Under the pieces are notes generated by a model. The model worked only from the letters and a program-made list of their open reading frames with translations, searched no databases and was not told the origin of the DNA. 64,000 bases of DNA from NCBI GenBank assembly GCA_022494885.1, contig JAGVSM010003013.1, positions 1-64,000 of the forward strand, given 5' to 3'. This DNA is from Micrasema longulum (taxonomy: Eukaryota; Arthropoda; Insecta; Trichoptera; Brachycentridae). Numbering within the stretch: the stretch's first letter is position 1; the number at the start of each line of letters is the position of its first letter. Of the stretch, positions 1-11,900 are shown one piece after another. The position numbers and the translations under genes are program-made.

Positions 1-1352
1 TCATGGACCAGGTAATTTATAAACAATATTTTGAGTTTGTCCAAATTTTTGTAGACAAGGACTGGATTCAACTCCCCGGGGAGCTGTTTATATTAACATA
101 TTACAACAGAGATGAAGAACTGGTCAATGGCTGGTTTAAGTGGCCACTTTACACACTGTGTAACATTCACCATTCTGCCTATATTTGAACATCTATATTC
201 CTTCAATTCTTTCATCGGTTGATGTTTGTAAAGTTGAAGAGCTGAAACCTTTATTTATGCGGGTGAGATTCATTAATTGAATTATTTCACCTACATACTA
301 GGCAACGCCTGAAAATGTTATTTTTTCAATTTGTATACTTCCTCATGGACCAGGTAATTTATCAGCAATATTTTGAGTTTGTCCAAATTTTTGTAGACAA
401 GGACTGGATTCAACTCCCTGGGGAGCTGTTTATATTAACATATTACGACAGATACGAAGAACATTTAAGAGAAGGTAATATAGAGTCTAGGCACCCACGA
501 GGCTTATGACTTGTCAATGGCTGGTTTAAGTGGCCACTTTACACACTGTGTAACATTCACCATTCTGCCCATATTTGAATATCTATATTCCTTCAATTCT
601 TTCATATGTTGATGTTTGTGAAGTTAAAGAGCTGAAATCTTTATTTATGCGGGTGAGATTCATCTAATTGAATTATTTAGACCTTATCCTAGACTTCTAT
701 ATCACCTTCTCTTAAATGTTCTTCATGTCTGTTGTAATATCTTAATATAAACAGCTCCCCGGGGAGTTGAATCCAGTCCTTGTCTACAAAAATTTGGGCA
801 AACTCAAAATATTGTTGATAAATTACCTGGTCCATGAAGAAGTATAGAAATTGAAAAAATAACATTTTCAGGCGTTACCTAGTATGTAGGTGAAATAATT
901 CAATTAGATGAATCTCACCAGCATAAATAAAGGTTTCAGCTCTTTAACTTCACAAACATCAACAGATGAAGGAATATAGATGTTCAAATATAGGCAGAAT
1001 GGTGAATGTTACACAGTGTGAAAAATGGCCACTTAAACCAGCCATTGACAGATCATAAGCCCTGTAGATGCCTGGACTTTTATATTACCTTCTCTTAAAT
1101 GTTCTTCATCTCTGTTGTAATATGTTAATATAAACAGCTCCCCAGGGAGTTGAATCCAGTCCTTGTCTACAAAAATTTGGACAAACTCAAAATATTGTTG
1201 ATAAATTACCTGGGCAATGAAGAAGTATAGAAATTGAAAAAATAACATTTTCAGGCGTTGCATAGTATGTAGGTGAAATAATTCAATTAGATGAATACCT
1301 AGACTTCCATATTCCCTTCTCAAAAACGTTTTCCCTCTCTGTTGAAATGAAT
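1..1352. repeat. Foldback repeat block FB1-a, two units forward and two reversed
   Basis: Units at about 1-298 and 299-690 read forward. Units at about 690-1060 and 1060-1345 read as their reverse complement. Shared landmarks are GGACTGGATTCAACTCCC, GTGGCCACTT, TTATGACCTGTCAATGGCTG and ACAGAGATGAAGAACATT. The block is therefore a near-palindrome over about 1.3 kb. Open frames of 60-96 codons in it are repeats in both strands and not genes. Confidence 0.85.
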
Positions 1353-1502
1353 TAAAAAAAGTAAGTGTTTAAGTACTAGTAATTTGTACCGTGTACTTAG
1401 CTGACGATGTCGGCCACGACAAAACCCGGCTACTGGTAGAAATGTATAAATAAAAGAGGAATAAAACTACGGCAGTACCTCGTTTTTACATCGAAATGTT
1501 CA

Positions 1503-1690
1503 GGACCCATTTTTCTTCATTCATTCTCATACAAATATTCCCCCAATTAATGCTTTTTTATATTTTTCATCACCCCGGTTTTACGCTTAAAATTTTTCAG
1601 AATTAATTTGATGTGTCAAAAAAGCCAAAATTGCGTCGTATTCATGATGCCGCGGCCCGCGCGCCGCCGCGTGTGCCACGCGAATGAAGA
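1503..1690 (+). repeat. Dispersed repeat D, copy 1 (GC-rich core)
   Basis: Holds TTCATTCTCATACAAATATT and a GC-rich core GCGGCCCGCGCGCCGCCGCG. Related copies are at 10335-10500 (minus) and 42640-42785 (plus). No coding capacity is seen. The G+C core is striking against an AT-rich background. Confidence 0.6.
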
Positions 1691-1796
1691 ATAAAAACAG
1701 GTAAACAACTGAAAAAGGATAAATTATTGTCTTAACCTAAATTCAAAGGAGGCGCAGTGTAATCGACCTTTTGTTTAAGTGTTCTGACACTAACTA

Positions 1797-2338
1797 ACTA
1801 ACTAACTAACCATCACGCCATTTCCCCAGAGGGGTAGGCAGAGGATAGAACGCCACACCACTCTGTCCTGGCACACTTCCTTTGCTTCCTTCACATTCAT
1901 ACATCTTCTCATGCACGCACGTCGATTATTCCGACTTTTCACATGACCACTTTCAAGAATTTGTTGTACTTGATCATGCCATGTCTTTCTCGGCCTTCCT
2001 CGACTTCTACAACCAGACACATTCGCATCATAAATCTTTAGCCGTTCTTTCATCATTCATTCGCTCCACATGACCGAACCATCGCAAAAGACCTTTCTTA
2101 ATTTTGTCGATAATGCTTAACTCAGCCTTGCATTCTGCTCTAATTTCGACATTAGGGCACCTATCATACATTGTTTTTCCGCACATTAGCCTGAGGGATC
2201 GCATTTCAACAGCATTCAGTCTACTTTCGTCCCTTTTTTTCCAACTCCATGCTTCGCTTCCATACATTAGGGTTGGTACCAGAACTCCATTATGAACTGC
2301 TAATTTAGCCTCTTGCGATAGACTCATAGACAATTCAT
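1797..2338 (-). mobile_element. LINE-A reverse transcriptase C-terminus, copy a
   Basis: The minus-strand frames (2338-2028 and 2056-1802, separated by a frameshift) encode [20 protein letters not shown], a WFGHVERM motif and [20 protein letters not shown]. This is the C-terminal region of a non-LTR retrotransposon polymerase. The element ends with TGATGG followed by (TTAG)n. It is 5' truncated at a SINE fragment. Confidence 0.8.
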
Positions 2339-2440
2339 GTTTTTTTTTTCTTTTTTTTTTGCACAACAACAGGCCAGGAGGCCCAATTACAGTTGTGAAT
2401 TACATCACAAAAGGCCGTGAACTATATGGAGTAAAAAAAT
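2339..2440 (-). mobile_element. SINE-2 3' part (5' truncated)
   Basis: A T-rich run, then GCACAACAACAGGCCAGGAG and GTGAATTACATCACA, match the reverse complement of the tail of the SINE at 25216-25410. The tRNA-like head is missing. It sits between two LINE-A copies of opposite orientation. Confidence 0.65.
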
Positions 2441-2446
2441 AAATAA

Positions 2447-3015
2447 AATGAACGCAGCACTAAGCACAGTAATTTCTAATAAAAATATGTCAATCGAAGC
2501 TAAACTGGCAGTGCACAGCGGAGTTTTAGTCCCAACACTTACATATGGAAGTGAAACATGGAACTGGCAGAGGGAGGATGAAAGCCGAGTGAACGCGGTT
2601 GAAATGCGATCTCTTAGACGAATGTGTGGGAATCAATGTATGACAGGGTTACGAATGATGAAATCGGGCGAGAGTGTAAATCTGAGTCATGTATAATTGA
2701 TAAGATTAAGAAAGGGTCTCTGAGATGGTTTGGTCACGTAGAACGAATGGACGACGAAAGAATGGTAAAACAAGTATATATGGCGAAAATGAACGGCAAC
2801 GTGAGACGAGGACGACCAAGGAAGGCGTGGCATGATCAGATAAACCAAAATCTTAAGTCTGGTCATGTCAGAAACAGACAGAACCGAAGGGCATGCGTGA
2901 CAAGATGTATGAATGTGGAAGAGGCTAGGATTGTATGCCGGGATAGACGTGTGTGGCGGTCCATTCTCTCTGCCTACCCCTACGGGGAAATGGCGTGATG
3001 GTAGTAGTAGTAGCA
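2447..3015 (+). mobile_element. LINE-A reverse transcriptase C-terminus, copy b
   Basis: Two overlapping frames encode SIEAKLAVHSGVLVPTLTYG and [20 protein letters not shown] through RGRPRKAWHDQ and [12 protein letters not shown]. One frameshift near 2640 breaks the protein. The 3' tail is a GTA repeat (GTAGTAGTAGTA). Confidence 0.8.
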
Positions 3016-3244
3016 CTTCTCACAACATCTCCGAGATTTGCACTGGTCAAAAAGCCCAGAGAGAATAAAATACAAGCTTCGCTGGACAGCATTGGCTCCG
3101 TTCATTTCGTTGCCCGCATTCACTCTTCTTTCAACATCTTTTTCTACCTTCCATCTCTTGAAAACATGCAACGAGAAAAAACTGCTTTATGGAATTTCGT
3201 TTGAATTAAAATATTTTCACACCCCTAAAAAAATTCCTTCAATT

Positions 3245-4033
3245 CTTAGTAACAAAAGTCTACTCTGTATGCAAGAAAAGCGATTTGCTTATGAATGTTG
3301 ATAAATCGAAAGTGATGGTTTTTGAAAGGGATGAAAATATAACTAAATGTGAGATCAGCGTGAACGGAGATATTCTGAATCAGGTAGAAGAATTTGTGTA
3401 CCTGGGAAGTATGTTCACTAGGGACGGAAAGACCGATAAAGATATTGAAGGAGGGTGAGTGCCGGGAACAGGATGAACGGTGCACTAAAATCTACTTTGG
3501 CAAACAAATGTTTATCGCAGGAGGCTAAACTAGCAGTTCACAACAGAGTTCTAGTTCCAACTCTAATGTATGGGAGCGAAGTATGGAATTGGAAAAATAA
3601 TGATGAAAGTAGGTTGAATGCTGTCGAAATGCAATCCCTCAGGCGAATTTGTGGTAAAACGATGTATGATAGGTGCACAAATGTCGAGATCCGTGAAGTG
3701 TGTAAGGCTGAGACATGCATTATCGACAGGATCAAGAAAGGGGTGCTGCGTTGGTTCGGACATGTAGAGCGAATGAACAGCGAAAGAACGACTAAAAGGA
3801 TCTACGATGCAAATGTTGATGGATGAGGAAGACCGAGAAAGACATGGCACGATCAAGTCCATCAAATACTTGAAGATGGACATGTCAAAAGTAGGAATAA
3901 TCGGCGTGCGTGCATAAGAACATGTATGAATGTAGAGGAAGCGAGGTCTGTATGCCAAGATAGAGTGATATGGCGTTCTATCCTCTCTGCCTACCCCTAC
4001 GGAGAAACGGCGTGATGGTTTGTTGTTGTTGTA
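3245..4033 (+). mobile_element. LINE-A reverse transcriptase C-terminus, copy c
   Basis: Carries [20 protein letters not shown] (broken), then [20 protein letters not shown] and [15 protein letters not shown]. An in-frame stop follows DANVDG, where the intact copy at 58650-59195 reads on. It ends with TGATGG and a TTG repeat. Confidence 0.8.
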
Positions 4034-4039
4034 AAAAAA

Positions 4040-4410
4040 TATTACTGGAATGCACGAAGCATAATATATGATTTAGTGACATTTTTCTGAAAATAAATAA
4101 AACCTATTCAAAAATATTTTTTTTATAATTTTTTCCACTAGCAAAAATACCATTTTTAGCGCCGAAAAATTTTTCAGCAAAAAAAAGTCATGCAATGAAA
4201 GGGTTAAGGAAAAACAGTTGCGAATTTCATATTTTATTTTCGTTTTCTTAAATTTATACATGAAATTCTTTTAACATGTTTTAAAATTAAATAAAAAACA
4301 GATTACATAATTGTTTGAAAAAATACACAATATGAAATAATTAAAAGCAGGTAAAAATATTTACATCCCCAATTACAATAGTTTCTACCTCAGAGTAATA
4401 ATTCTCTAGA
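4040..4410. other. AT-rich stretch without recognised features
   Basis: Long A and T runs with no convincing frame or repeat landmark. It separates the LINE-A tail from the next foldback block. Confidence 0.5.
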
Positions 4411-4414
4411 GAAG

Positions 4415-5175
4415 CAGCAATATTTTGAGTTTGTCCAAATTTTTGTAGACGAGGACTGGATTCAACTCCCTGGGGAGCTGTTTATATTAACAATTTACAA
4501 CAGAGATGAAGAACATTTAAGAGAAGGTAATATAGAAGTCTAGGCATCTACAGACCTGTCAATGGCTGGTTTAAGTGGCCACTTTACACACTGTGTAACA
4601 TTCACCTTTCTGCCTATATTTGAACATCTATATTCCTTCAATTCTTTCATCTGTTGATGTTTGTGAAGTTAAAATGATGAAACCTTTATTTATGCGGGTG
4701 AGATTCATCCAATTGAATTATTTAGACCTTATCCTAGACTTCTATATTACCTTCTCTTAAATGTTCTTCATCTCTGTTGTAATATGTTAATGTAAACAGC
4801 TCCCCAGGGAGTTGAATCCAGTCCTTGTCTACAAAAATTTGGACAAACTCAAAATTTTGTTGATAAATTACCTGGTCCATGAAGAAGTATAGAAATTGAA
4901 AAAATAATATTTTCAGGCGTTGCCTAGTATGTAGGTGGAATAATTCAATTAGATGAATCTCACCCGCATAAATAAAGGTTTCAGCTCTTTAACTTCACAA
5001 ACATCAACAGATGGAAGAATTAAAGGAATATAGATGTTTAAATATAGGCAGAATGGTGAATGTTACACAGTGTAAAGTGGCCACTTAAACCAGCCATTGA
5101 CAGGTCTGTAGATGCCTAGACTTCTATATTACCTTCTATTAAATGTTCTTCATCTCTGTTGTAATATGTTAAGTA
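4415..5175. repeat. Foldback repeat FB1-b
   Basis: A forward arm (4415-4725) begins CAATATTTTGAGTTTGTCC. A reversed arm (4725-5175) ends at CATCTCTGTTGTAATATGTT. Both arms carry the ACTCCCTGGGGAG box and GTGGCCAC. A 65-base end piece of the related FB2 type is at 5430-5494. Confidence 0.8.
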
Positions 5176-5563
5176 TGTTTTATTTATAAACCAGCTGAAC
5201 ACGGCAATGCTTTGCTATTGCTAGGTTTGAGTAAACATTTGGACAAACTCGAATATTGTAATACCAAAATGATGCTTAAAAAGACATGAAAAGTATATGA
5301 ATCGTGCATGTTGCCGGTGACAACATACAGACTGGAAACCGTGTCTTTAACACAAAAAAGTAGACAGAGATCAAAAGTCGGGAACAAAGTTCAAAATAAA
5401 CATGAATCGTGACGTACTTGGGGCGTAAATGTAAATGCCTAGACTTCCATATTCCCTTCTCAAAAATGTTTTCCCTCTCTGTTGAAATGAATTTAAAGAC
5501 TATTAGGTTATTGCTCTGAGGTTTTCACAATTTTATATTTACACTTTAGTCTAGCAAATTAAT

Positions 5564-5569
5564 TTTATT
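5564..5569 (-). terminator. Candidate Memo polyadenylation signal
   Basis: AATAAA on the minus strand, about 257 bases past the Memo stop codon. The position is plausible, but the motif is common in AT-rich DNA. Confidence 0.45.
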
Positions 5570-5825
5570 TTCACAAGATTCCACTTTTTTCCGAACGTTC
5601 TTCATTTCATAATTTAGGCGTTTTCCTCGGTTTCACACTATTTTTCTTGCTCCTTTGATAGACGTAAAAACGGGGTTCGACGGCACGACTGCGTTTTTGA
5701 CTCGTGTACCGACGATATAACAATGAGCTTTCGAGTGGAACTCTCCGGTTCGATTCTCCGAGCGGAACTGTTTTCACGGGACCGAAAAACGTTTGAGAAT
5801 AGTTCGCGTGCAACCGCACTCGTCC

Positions 5826-5954
5826 TTAGTCCACGAGTAAACTCGCACTCGCGTAGCTCACGGAGGAGTCCGTGTTGTGGCGGCACTGCGAGGATTGCGC
5901 GTATTGGAGGAACTTGAGGGAGACGCTGCGCTGGCGCGAGAGTGGTCCGCAAGC
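5826..5954 (-). CDS. Memo1: Memo exon 9 (C-terminus and stop)
   Basis: The acceptor ATCTTCCAG is followed by GCTTGCGG. It encodes [20 protein letters not shown], then [22 protein letters not shown] and a TAA stop. YAQSSQC and SSVSYA are the hallmark Memo C-terminus. This exon is far more GC-rich than its surroundings. A foldback repeat starts about 15 bases upstream of the acceptor. Confidence 0.94.
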   Translation of the reverse strand, partial: ACGPLSRQRSVSLKFLQYAQSSQCRHNTDSSVSYASASLLVD

Positions 5955-8900
5955 CTGGAAGATTACAGTACGATATTAACAATATTTTCAATTTGTCCAA
6001 ATTTTTGTAGACAAGGACTGGATTCAACTCCCTGGGGAGCTGTAAACATTAGCATATTACAACATGAAGAACATTTAAGATAAGATAATATAGAAGTCGA
6101 GACATCTACAGGGCTTATGACCTGTCATTGGCTGGTTTAAGTGGCCACTTTACTCATCTATATTCCTTCAATTCTTTCATCTGTCGATGTTTGTGAAGTT
6201 AAAGAGCTGAAACCTTTATTTATGCGGGTGAGATTCATCTAATTGAATTATTTCACCTACATACTAGGCAACGCCTGAAAATGTTATTTTTTCAACTTCT
6301 ATTCTTCTTCATGGACCAGGTGGATTTATCGACAATATTTTGAGTTTGTTTAAATTTTTGAAGACAAGGACTGGATTCAACTCCCTGGGGAGCTGTTTAC
6401 ATTAACATATTACAACAGAGATGAAGAACATTTAAGATAAGATAATATAGAAGTCTAGGCATTATTAGGTTAAGTTTTATGGGGCTTTTATATCTTGAGC
6501 ATTATTAATTTTTTTTATTATTAGAAAGCCATCAGACAATAATTGGGTAATAGTGACAGAGTGCGGGTATTATCCTCAGCTCCACCCGACCGAGTCTCCC
6601 CAGGGTACGCTCGGCTACAACAGTTTAGAGACTAGAAGGAATGTGTATTTGACTACACATTTTCATCAATTGTTGCGCGGTATGGTCGATAATTCTGAGA
6701 TTATGATGAGCATTGGTTTGTATGTTCCTGATAATTCCCTAAGACAGCGTCAGCATAGATTGTTTCATATTCCGATATACTGGAGCACCCTGCCGTTGGA
6801 AGGGCTATCGCTACGCTGAACAACGTCACTCTGGATGCCGATCTATTCCATGTATTCGAAGGGGTTTTACGGAGCAGGATTCTCCTGCAACTTTGACCAG
6901 AGTCTCTTTCGTATATTCTTTTTCTTTTAACACATTGTAGTCGGGCGCTTCGAACAATAGACTCTAGCCTATAGCGGGTGTTTTTCGCGATTAGCGCAAA
7001 AATATATCGCTTTCTTAAAATTGACACAATTTCTAAACCAAATAATATTTTCGATCGAAATTTTCAAAGAAATCATATTTGACATTTGATCATCAAAAAT
7101 AAATAAATTTAGGTAAAAAGTGGTCAATAATTGGTTTTACTTTGCATAATCGGTCGGAACTATCTATGATTTCTTCATTGTTAGAAAAATGCCACGCTTT
7201 CCATATCTGCCGAAACCGGTCTCTGGACATCGTTTTAGCAAAATAAGGAGTTTCGGTTGTTGGTTCAGTAGACCAGTACTCGTCCCTTATATCCTTTCGA
7301 ACTTGTCCCATCAAAATAATCAGCCCCAAAAACTTTTTCATTTCTTTCAAAGTAATATTTTTCCACTTTCCCGATTTTTTATATAATTTGTAATTATGTG
7401 AGTTTTGGTGGTAATATCTATTAGATTCGTTTATAAAATATTCAAACAAATCATCACCGATAAATAACTCTATCGCATCACTTACAGTTTGAGGACAATG
7501 GACATTTGAATTCAAACCGCGGCGGCCTAAAAACGATTCCAGAACTGGAGGATTATCAAACGATGACCACTCGTCCACATCCTCATCTGAGCTCGTCTTC
7601 GAATCAGAATCACTTTCAATAGTGCGACGGTGAAACGTTCTAGGTCTTGGTATTTGTTCATCATCACTCGGTTCTTTGTCTGACAACTCTTCAATGTCAT
7701 CATTCCATGAACAATTAGATAAATTGTCGGCATACACTTCATCGTCACTATCATTGGCTTGTAAAGACATTTTTGTAGGGGTAACGTCCTATACAATGCT
7801 AATATATTCAAATAAGAAAATACCAAACAGTAAACAAAACAGTGCGAGCGGTATGAAAAATAGTCCAATACGTGAAATGACTCAAACTAAACTGGAGATT
7901 GAGATCGCATAAAACTCTAGATTTCTGGCGACGCCTTTACAAGTGGCACACTAGCCAATCCGGACAAGGCATCTCAAATAACGTCGACAGACTGTCGCCT
8001 AGCACCCCAGGTAGCAAATCACCCTTCAAGGCGTTTTATTTCACGCTGATAACAAACCCGTTTAATGCCGTTTCCCGCCAACAACCGACAGTCGACAAAA
8101 ACGGCATTTGCCGTGTCCCGCGGTTGACCGACAGTCCGCGAAAAACGGCAAATGCCGTGTCCCGACGACAATGTGTTAATAATAAATAATAATAAATATT
8201 AATAAAAATAATAAATTTTAATTTTAAAAAATTAATAATAAATAACAGCAAATCCCCTGTTTTACGTTTTTCAAGGGAGAAGCGAAAAAAATGTGTTAAA
8301 TGAAAAACTGCAGAAAAATTGTAAAAACGGTCATAATTGGGGATTATTAATATTTACCAATGATTCCATTAAAATTGTTTTGTATTTTTTCAATCAATAC
8401 CACAATCTGCGTTAATTTTTATTGAATTAAAAAAAAAACATGTTAAATTTTTTTTATGGGCATTTAACCTTAAAAAACGAAAATAATAATATGAATTTGC
8501 ATAAAATGCATACGACGATTTTTTCCCTAAATATTGGGAAATTTTGTTTATATGGTATCACTTTTTTTAGTGTGGCACCACAGAATTTCAACTGTCAATT
8601 AAATCGCGGCAAAACTGTTTCACACTTTTATGATAATTGTTTAAACTAATGATGGGAATAATCGAAATGTTTAGATAATCGAAATACAAGCATTCGAGAC
8701 ATGCAAATAATCGAATTCAAACATCGAATCAATCGATTTTTTTTAACCGTGAAATGTAAGAAAACGGCAAAAAAACACTGCTGACTGTTGGGTGTGGTAA
8801 AAAAAAATACATGTGTAGTAACAAAGTACTTGCAAATAATAATGAGGAAGTTCAGCCCTACGGGAACTTTGATATAAAACATGTTTTATTACGCACGGTA

Positions 8901-11900
8901 AAAATTAGAGCAATAAATTGTAAATTTCTTAAAAATGTATGAAAGAAAGATTGCAAAAAAAAAAAATGTTTTTTTCCACAAAGCCCACTTTTTTATTTTA
9001 AAATTATCCAATCGAGTAACATTTAACCTACTAGCCCCTCCCATTCCCAACCCCACACCCAAATATTCTGCAACATATCCCTAAATATTACTAACCTAAT
9101 TTTAGCACATGTTCGGACATGGTGCTGTTTGCACCCCCTTTAACTCTGCATGTAATTTATGTATTTTTTCGTAAATACTATGTATACTACGGCGATGGTC
9201 GGCCTCGTGGTGTAATGGTCAGCGCGTTTGCCTGCCATGCAAGAGGTCTCGGGTTCGATTCCCGACATGGTTGATTTGAAATATTTATTTATAAGGGTGT
9301 TTTCACACTAAAATATTTCATCGTCCCTGGACTGGTATCTTAAGCGTAAGACTGATCATCTGACCTTCATGTAACACAAAATGACCAAAATACGCTGCGT
9401 TTGGTTTACCAATACAGTGCCCTATGCACCATTAGGTGCGGAGAGGGAATGATGATGACGATGATAGTTATCCTATTTCCGGAAAACAAACTAACAGACG
9501 TGGACTTAATACGTCACACGCAGAGTAATTTCAAAATAAAATCAAAATTAAAATCATAGTGCTGATGATACGACACACAAAAATGTTAAAAGTTGTGAAT
9601 GTTTGGCCACATGTCAGAATTCATATCTCGATTGTCTCGAAATGTCAAGTCCGAAATCATATTTCGATTGTCTCGAAATGTCAAGTCCGAAATCATATTT
9701 CGATTGTCTCGAAATGTCAAGTCCGAAATCATATTTCGACTGTCTCGAAATCTCAAGTCCGAATTCATATCTCGTTTGTCTCGAAATGTCAAGTCCGAAA
9801 TCATATTTCGACTGTCTCAAAATCTCAAGTCCGTATTCATATTTCGATTGTCTCGAAATATCAAGTCCGAAATCATGTCTCGATTGTCTCGAAATGTCAA
9901 GTCCGAATTCATATTTCGACTGTCTCAAAATCTCAAGTCCGAATTCATATCTCGATTGTCTCGGAAAACCATTTCGAATGAATTCACTCGAGATATCTCG
10001 ATTATTTTTCCGATTAGTACGAGTGAACTCGATTAGTTGTAAGCATTTCGAAATGTCTCGATCTTTTTAATAATCGAATATTTCGATTCGATTATTCCCA
10101 CCATTAGTTTGAACGATCTTCTTTCCAAATTATGTTTTATAACCTCAAATAATATTTCTATTTCCTAATTTTAAACTTTCTGCATCGTAACTTATTGATG
10201 CAAAGACTTTATTCTTCTTAAACATGCGGCAACCGCATGTCTCAATTTAGTAAAATGTCAAAATTAGGCACTTAAACAAAATGGTGAATTACACTGAACC
10301 TATTTTGAATTTAGTTTGAGACAACAATTTACACATTTTTTTATTTACCTTGATTTTATTCACCATTTTGGGCAAACGCGGCGGCGCGCGGCTCGGCGTC
10401 TTTTGACAGATCGAATGAGTTACGAAAAAATTTCAACGTAAAACCAAGGTTATAAAAAAACTTAAAATACGTCAATAGGGGGAATATTTGAATGAGAATG
10501 TATAGAATATAATAAACAAATTTATAAAAATAGAAGTTAGATCACAACAAGACTTGCAGCTACTGAGCGCATGGACGGTTGAAATTCTAGACCTCATTTA
10601 CTAAATTTAGATATTTGATAGTTGATAACATTTACATATTACGATAAAAATAATATGATAGCTAACATCTGGAATTTCAACAACATAAGAATGATTTTAA
10701 AAAGTTAATAATAAAAAATAATTTTAAGAAACGCAATAATAATACATTGAGCAAAGAACTAGTAAGTATGGCAATGAAGTGAACATGTAACAGCACAAAA
10801 AGTAAAATATAAAAAAGTTAACAAAGATGGCATTCCTTAATTAAGGTTAACAAGACAATAGACGATACTCAAACTCGTCCCTGTTTTATTTTGGTGTGCA
10901 GTAAACATGATCTATTGTCTTTTTTTTAGTAAATAACTGTAAAAACACTCGGTTCACATTTGGCTGTTCCCTGGGAGATGATAGTAGAAACGCATCTGTG
11001 TGCGTAGTGTAGAGTGTAGGTACCAAGGAACATATCTGCTTCTTTTTAGTTTTGTTTGTTATTACGCATGTTTCTCGCGTAAAATTTCTGATTATTATTA
11101 TTTTACTTTATTGATTAAGATGTCAGATAAACTTGTGTATTTATTTATTTATTCACACTCTTCATCAAAATACAATTCCATGTTCACTTACTGTATTACT
11201 TTTAATATTGGAGTAATTTTACGTGATACATGAAAAAAGGTATCATTTGTATTTTTAAATGAACATAGAGAGGTAGCACTATATCATACAGAAATTGTTC
11301 TATAATAAATAGTTAAATTTTGGCACTTGATCTTCACGAATAAACCCTGTATAATAAACGGTCATAAGCCCTGTAAATGCCTAGAGTTCCATATTCTCTT
11401 CTCAAAAATGTTTTCCTTCTCTGTCGAAAAAAATTTGGAAATTCTAGCCACTTAAAATATCAATAAATTTACAAAAATATGGTTATAAAATAAAAATAAT
11501 TACCTGTAATAGAACGCCTATAGGATGACGGCCACAAATTGTGTTCCCAAAATTATTGAGGTATTCTGTAAACGCTTGCGGGTTCAGTGTTTCTATAATG
11601 TCCATGCCCTGGAATCATATTTAATTGTTATTTATTGCAGCCTTTACTAATGAATTATTAACTAACTAACTAACTAACTAACCATCACGCCATTTCCCCG
11701 GAGGGGTAGGCAGAGAGGATAGAACGCCACACCACTCTGTCCTGGCACACTTCCTTTGCTTCCTTCACATTCATACATCTCCTCATGCACGCACGTCGAT
11801 TATTCCGACTTTTCACATGACCACTTTCAAGAATTTGTTGCACTTGATCATGCCATGTCTTTCCCGGCCTTCCTCGACTTCTACAACCAGACGAATTCGC

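Larger units (their letters stand above)
8641..10112. mobile_element. hAT-like element with long inverted ends, containing nested insertions
   Basis: The left end reads TTAAACTAATGATGGGAATA and the right end, reversed, TCAAACTAATGGTGGGAATA, continuing ATCGAA on both sides. The TGGGAATAATCG style resembles insect hAT ends, which is inference. The interior has a TIR element (from 8841), a SINE (9197-9466) and a 36-base tandem array (9613-9965). No transposase is seen. The outer target duplication could not be resolved. Confidence 0.6.

Noticed and set aside
1033..1323. 96-codon minus frame with [20 protein letters not shown]
   Set aside because: The same peptide recurs in every FB1 copy and on both strands. 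It is a repeat translation with no start context or family.
5607..6027. Minus and plus frames overlapping Memo exon 9 (up to 129 codons)
   Set aside because: Out-of-frame shadows of the GC-rich terminal exon. The exon frame alone matches Memo.
9197..9275. Possible tRNA-Gly(GCC) gene
   Set aside because: Boxes A and B and the anticodon arm are good, but the acceptor stem does not pair and a SINE body follows.
9559..10070. Open frames of 140-155 codons on the plus strand and 72-104 codons on the minus strand
   Set aside because: They are all readings of the stop-free 36-base tandem repeat, open in several registers because the period is a multiple of three.
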